Below are positions 58,430-64,000 of a stretch of DNA of 64,000 bases, piece by piece; position 1 is the first letter of the stretch, and every line of letters begins with the position of its first letter. This DNA is from Sipunculus nudus (taxonomy: Eukaryota > Annelida > Sipuncula > Golfingiida > Sipunculidae), in assembly GCA_026874595.1 (NCBI GenBank), contig CM049314.1:13818729-13882728 (forward strand), read 5' to 3'. The notes under the pieces are model-generated. The model was not told the DNA's origin and searched no databases. It saw only the letters and a list, made by a program, of their open reading frames with translations. The translations under genes and the position numbers were made by a program.

Positions 58430-60020
58430 GTTTGATTAAAAAGTTTTTGTTTAAAACTTTCCAAAACAAGTAAACCCCAATTAATGAAATCCGTTTTCTG
58501 TGATCGTTCTTAACCACTTTTTGGAAAGGTTTCTTTCTAATCCATGTGCTTTGGCCTATCGTTGTCATTCTTAAGTTGTTTCCTGGGTTATTCGTTAATA
58601 TAAGTAACTGTTCAACGCGTACTTCGATGACCAGCTTTAATTGGTGCTGCCGTGACCAGGTATACTCAATAATCTTATTTCCACAGAAGGTAAAATAAAA
58701 ATTCCATATAACTTTCTTCTCGATGTCAGTCAATGAAAATCCACCGTCTGCACGGTCGTAAATGCCATATAGTGCGTAAGTAGAGACCTTCGTACTGGAG
58801 ATGAGTGAGACCCGGTCTCCTCATCAGCGCAACGATTTTTCAGCCTCTCCTGGAAACCCCACAGTCAACATAATGCTATCTCCCCATGTACGTCAGCAGG
58901 TAATGATAGGGCCCGGTCCGTGTTCTCTGACGCTGAGGGACGGTGTATGGTATGAGCTGTTCAGTTTATCCGTTTCAGGGTCTGCTTGTCCAAGCCAGCT
59001 TGAAGGCAGCTTCCCAAACATCAGACTACAGTGGTTCACATCACTCGGCTTAATTTGCTTTTATCACGTTATTTTGAAACTACAGATGGTCCATATGTGC
59101 CATTCATGTATATACCGAATCCATAACCGACAGGCAGTGAATGTAATACTTAAAAATACATCCATATCGGTTGGAGCCGGTGCATGTAAAATAAGAATAA
59201 TATTTCCTTGGTGGCTCGAATGTCGTGAATACTTGGTATGTTCGGACCTGTTTGTGGTCAGTTATTAGTGGCGCCGGCTTGCCCAGTGGTCAACACCTGC
59301 TGGACCTGTCTACCTCCCTACAAATCACCAGCTAGACAAGCTGCCGGGATGTATAATAATAATACCCCGCAAGGCCATGTTTACCAGCAAAACTCCTGAA
59401 ACTTATCAAAGATCAAAGTAAAGTGCCACATATAATGAATTCGATATACCCGACCTGCGGCGTGTCTTTTCCTCGGGCTGGAGTTCAGTGACCCCCTGAA
59501 AATATCCACCAACAGCTGATTTCATACAACATGAATGAATCTGTCATCCGAAAAAAAATCTAGAACGTATCCAGAAGAGCACATTCTACCTCCAATGTAA
59601 GAGATATATCAGGTAGAAACTTCCACGCTAAATATTTCAATTGATCAAGGCACAGTTGTCCGGAAAATATCTACCATGTTCATCCAAGAATCTGTGAGAT
59701 ATCTTTCACACAATGGAGCGATACGTGTATGATAAATACCTGCACAAATTACACTGAAAAATTAAACCTGCACTTGTGTGATTTACCTCCATATTTAATT
59801 TAAACTTTCTTTTCTTAGGTTCCTAGTTCGGACATCTTCACTAATTTAATTAAATTCTTTTCAAAACTTACTGAAATATCTTGTATACAGGAGAGGTAAA
59901 CGGGAAAACAGACAAAGACAAAGGCAAAGAGAGCTTGGTGGAAAACTAAATGTATACAAATATCATCCATATTGTAATATTTTATGCCTACCCATATTTT
60001 TAAATAAACATGCTCAGTAA
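58430..60020. other. 5' flank of DUSP and intergenic DNA, no gene confirmed
   Basis: A 155-residue plus-strand frame (58801-59268) begins MSETRSPHQRNDF but shows no domain, no repeats and no splice context; treated as chance. No promoter element for the DUSP gene stands out. Confidence 0.35.
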
Positions 60021-60024
60021 AATT

Positions 60025-61586
60025 AACTAGGGCCCCATGGGTCTCTACGCTCAGCTGCATTTGTCTATAAGGATATATGTTTATGAGGTTTTCCAAAATA
60101 TTGGTCCTGTGATCAGTTTGAAGCCAACCTGCCCCCAAACTGGAGTTATCATCCATAAACTAATTTGTGAATGGATGGGCCCTGTGACCTTAACCTTTGA
60201 CCTTATGACCCCAAAATCAAAAGTAAATTTCCCCTATTGGCAGTTGCACCACAGGATTGAGATGAAAAGTTTGGCCTAATATGTATCCACAATCTTTCTA
60301 AAGTAGTGGGTCCTGTGACCTTGACCTTTGATCTCATGACCCCAGAATCAACAGTTCTAACTTTAGTGGTGGGCCATATATAAGTCAAGTTTGAAACCAA
60401 TATTTCAAACTTAACTGGTGTTATCATCTGAAAACTAATATGTGGATTGATGGCCCCCATGACCTTGACCTTGTGACCCCAAAATCCATCAGTTACTTCC
60501 ACTATTGGCTGGTGAGCAACATCTGGAAGATCAAATGTTTGGGACAGAAAGTTTGGCTGAAAAAACATCAACAATCTTTTTAAAGAAGTGGGTCCTATGA
60601 CCTTAACCTAAGGCCTTATGACCCCAAAATCAAAAGGGTTCTTACATTATAGGTGGGTCATATATAAGTCAAAAATTGAAACCAATATGTTAATCCAAAC
60701 TGGAGTTATCATCCAGAAACAAATATGTGGACAGACGGGCCCCTGTGACGAAGACCTTTGAGCTTGTGATCCCCAAATCAACCAGTTTCTTCCCCTATTG
60801 GCAGCTCAGCTATATGTGCAAGATGGAAGGTTTTGGATAAAAAGTTTGGCTAAAAATGCATCCACATTCTTTCTTAATAAATGGGTACTGTGACCTTGAC
60901 CTTTGACCTCATGACCCCAAAATCATATAGGTTCTTGCTTTAGTGGTGGGCAATATGTAAGTCAAGTTTGAAATCCATGTGTCAATACAACCTTGAGTTA
61001 TCATCTGGAAACAAATTTGTGTGGATGGACGGATCGACAGACAGATAGCTAGACAAATAGACAGACAGACAGGGTGATAACTATATGACATCCACTTGTG
61101 ATCAATAAACACTCCAGGTTTTGGGACACTAGATGTAATTACAGCTGAGAAACTGACATGATTGTTATCATTTGATAGTTTAAAAAAAATATAAAAATAT
61201 ACGTTAAAATAACAAAAAAATACAGGTGGCGCCACCACTTTTCCGGAACTGACAATACTAGTCATGGTCAATATTCGAGGCAAGATTCATGACAATCCAT
61301 GCATTAATTATAAAGATATTGGAGGTTTTGTATTATATTTTTGATTATTCTGGGGGGGGTACTTTCAAGCCCCATAGCTCGGAGGATATAAGTCGCAGTG
61401 ACCTAATTTCAGGTTTCCAAGGAGATTTTTTTATTGACCTCCCTGGATATTCACTTAGAAGTTTCTAGGTTCAGCAGTCACGATTTGTGCCTGCTAACGG
61501 ACGGCCGGACGGCGGGACGCCCGGACGGACGACGGACAAGCGCCATTCCTTTACTTCAGTTGACTTACAGTCAGCTGAGCTAAAAA
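60025..61586 (+). mobile_element. Pearl/HINE-like element, both ends present
   Basis: Left end AACTAGGGCCCCATGGGTCT then ACGCTCAGCTGC; right end GGACGGCCGGACGGCGGGAC, then GACTTACAGTCAGCTGAGC and TAAAAA. Internal ~140-bp units hold GTGACCTTGACCTTTGACCT phrases (perfect DR1 at 60897-60909; near matches at ~60191 and ~60312). 61200-61500 carries one unit of the GGTGGCGCCACC / 338-bp type. Mixed unit types indicate modular internal composition. Confidence 0.68.
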
Positions 61587-61589
61587 CGC

Positions 61590-64000
61590 GTTTTATTTAA
61601 AATGTACCTTTATCTGAAACATATTTTGTTATCACCGTAATGAATATCTCACACTTACGATGAAAAACCAAGGAGATATGAAGACTGATTTGAATATATT
61701 TAACTTTATTTAATTTTTTTCTGGGCTTTTTTTCTCAAACATCATTTCCAAGAACTACACTGATCTTAAAAGCATTAAAATAAGGCTTAGAATAAGATGT
61801 GATTTCTTAAATATTAAATGTGCCTCACAGATAACTTCGGGCAGAGGAAAGGTAAATTTTCACTGTACATTGATACAGAAAATCCGATAAAGAATAAGAT
61901 AAATTTTAATTATTAATATACTTGTTTTAATATTATCTGTCCATAATCAGGTTGTATATATATTATAAATCGGTGTCTTCTTTTAATGCGACTCAGATTT
62001 TCTACATAAACACAAAAGAAAATATAATAATGACTTATATTTCGCACAGAATGGAGGATTATGAGCAAGTCTGACTGTCAGCATCGGACAAATTTTTGTT
62101 GTTCCTCTTGAACATATACCAACAAAGGACGCTTAATCACTTTATATAAGCCATATTCACGGGACACCTTTAATCTCGCGTTCCTCGGACTCTGACACAG
62201 GCAACTAAGGGGACTGGCTTCAAGATCAAAACAAACATTAAGCGTCACAACCTGACTGAGCAAGTTGGCAGTTTTACTCTTTTTGTTGGAGCCCTTGATC
62301 CCAGGTCATAATATGTTACAGCTATGTGGCCTGGCCGGATTTCAACTCACATTAATGTTTGGGAGCCAGTAATGTTACGTAATGGTGGTACATAACTCTC
62401 AGGTTACATAATGTTTACACGTCTGTCTGTAGCTGCCGTGGGTATTATGCAAAATCGTGCCTGTATTAATAATTATACCTCCGCCGGTTAGTATTAGTAT
62501 TATGTGTTGCTCCTGATTTGACTCTGTGAAATTTTACGCAAAAGTTCAGAAAAGGTTTAGCTGAAATTCTGTAGAGGGTTATTATCCTTGATTATGATTC
62601 GAGCAATTCGTTACGATCACTCGCGATCGATTAATCGAGTCACTCTCAATCCCGCTGAGCTCTGTTCCATCCCATTTGTTTCATATCCTCTTTAACCTCC
62701 TCAGAGTCTGAATATTGCTGCAAGTTTCACCAGCCACCCCCTGAAACACTTATACCTTGAGTGTGCTCGTTTGTGATACCTGTTGATACGCGGGTCATTG
62801 GGTACACTTATCTTGTGGCAGGCCGGAACCAGGTAAGCAGGCCACCATGTGGTGAGGTAATGATAAGTGCTTGCAGTAAGTATATACCCGACGTTATAAT
62901 TGTATGTACCAGTCCGGTGCGTGATGCTAGCACCGACGTCATGCTGACTACGCTTCCAGAACAGTCCGTGGGATAAAATATACTACAAAACTGAAAACAT
63001 CATGCAGATTTTATCTCGCGCAAAGAAACCGATAAATGTGATGATTACTGTATTGTAGTTTAAATATGAATCGACCGTTTGTCTGTTATTCGGACTTGCA
63101 ACCAGAACAGAATAGAAAACTACCTACCTCTGCCATCTTTTTCTTGGTTGCCACATAACTTAAATGGGACTAAACTGCTTCGTTACCTTCTTATTCTTAA
63201 ACAGATGTACAAACAGTTTAATTATAATTCTGCATACCAAATAAAGATCACCATCGACTCAAAAGTGTAATCAGCTCTTCCTCATCTTAATTACTCATCT
63301 TTCGCTGAAAACCTTGCTTAAAGGAAGAAGGGCAGACAGATGAACAGACTAAATCTATAAACAGCTTCAAACATCGTTACCAGGTAAACAATATTATTCA
63401 TTCTTTTCAATTCCACTGTTCTTGACGAAGTCTGGACGTTATTAAATATCAAAGGTTTTCACTTATTAGCACCTTATGAGCATTTGATCATGCTGAGTGA
63501 TGAAAAATCTTTGAGGGAGCTGCGCAAAACCCCTGTAACTTATATTTTTTGGGACATGATCAAAGCTATTACATGATGCAGGTGCCTTCAGTCAGAGTGC
63601 ATACTTGGGTTTGCCCGGTGCTATAAGGGGCACCTGTTTGAGTCTTATGATCTCCGTGCATGGCATGATGTGAATGATATAGTTTAATTCTCATTTTTTT
63701 CTGATTAATAGGTTCCACTTTACTTTTTGACAAACATTCTTTTTTTCTCTTCTCTGTGATGTCACAACATGGCGCCGGATAAATAAAGGAATTTTATATT
63801 AGAAGTTGAAACAAAAATCATTGGAGTTTAGTGAAATTTACAGCAAGAAATATAGGAAAAATATAAGAATTTAACTGCGCAGCCATGTTGTGCTTCGTTA
63901 TTCACCTTTATCATTATTTTTAAACTAAAGGTCCGTTAAAATGCTCAGATTGATGTACTTGTATACGCGCAACTCATACACAGGTCTACCAAAGAATGTT
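61590..64000. other. Intergenic, no gene seen
   Basis: No recognisable exon. An 11-bp inverted repeat CACAACATGGC / GCCATGTTGTG (63764-63774 and ~63883-63893) bounds ~130 bp and might be a small MITE. Open frames up to 71 residues lack any motif. Confidence 0.4.

Noticed and set aside
58801-59268. 155-residue plus-strand open frame
   Set aside because: No domain, no splice context and irregular composition; likely chance.

Overview
This is a metazoan nuclear genomic window, AT-rich, intron-rich and dominated by repeats. The repeat landscape suggests a mollusc, most likely a bivalve: elements bounded by GCTCAGCTGAC / GTCAGCTGAGC subterminal inverted repeats, with central tandem repeats and GACGGACGGAC tails (resembling 'pearl'/Helentron-like HINE elements described from bivalves), tRNA-derived SINEs, and long (TA)n and poly-C runs. 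Species is an inference. Most short open frames are repeat readings or chance; real genes were found by splicing exons by eye from phase, splice sites and family knowledge.

Three protein genes can be supported. (1) Plus strand, 289-11192, 5' end outside the window: a type I membrane receptor with at least three six-cysteine, selectin-type CCP/sushi modules on phase 1-1 exons, one transmembrane helix and a ~100-residue cytoplasmic tail with a YxxP motif and a tandem YxxL-x9-YxxL pair that fits a relaxed ITAM. The poly(A) signal lies 76 bp after the stop. Its large intron holds a six-copy tandem array and SINEs. (2) Minus strand, 42811-32648: a complete six-exon orthologue of chromatin-complex subunit BAP18 (184 codons plus stop), including a 9-codon first exon. 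(3) Minus strand, 58278-53767: a two-exon atypical dual-specificity phosphatase with an intact HCxxGxxRS loop and an unusual N-terminal segment made of His-Val repeats.

Between the genes: a 2.3-kb foldback-like element with 43-bp palindromic repeats in its arms and a 6-bp target duplication (13293-15623); at least nine full or partial copies of the pearl/HINE-like family (6.2-7.5, 8.85, 17.9, 20.0-24.15, 25.9-27.5, 33.9-34.4, 35.7-36.7, 38.3-41.1 and 60.0-61.6 kb); a degenerate LINE reverse transcriptase (47.5-46.25 kb); pogo-like elements (29240-29424, 54731-55815); an 88-bp hAT-type MITE (44193-44280); a 528-bp tandem duplication (34667-35713); and a TIR element (52833-53409). Several pearl/HINE-like copies carry perfect nuclear-receptor sites (inverted AGGTCA with 3-bp spacing, and DR1). 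Stretches 11.3-13.0, 15.6-17.9, 42.9-44.2, 47.9-52.8, 58.4-60.0 and 61.6-64 kb show no gene I can support.

No functional link between the three genes is evident from their order. No operon logic applies, and no RNA gene other than SINE-embedded tRNA-like sequence was seen.
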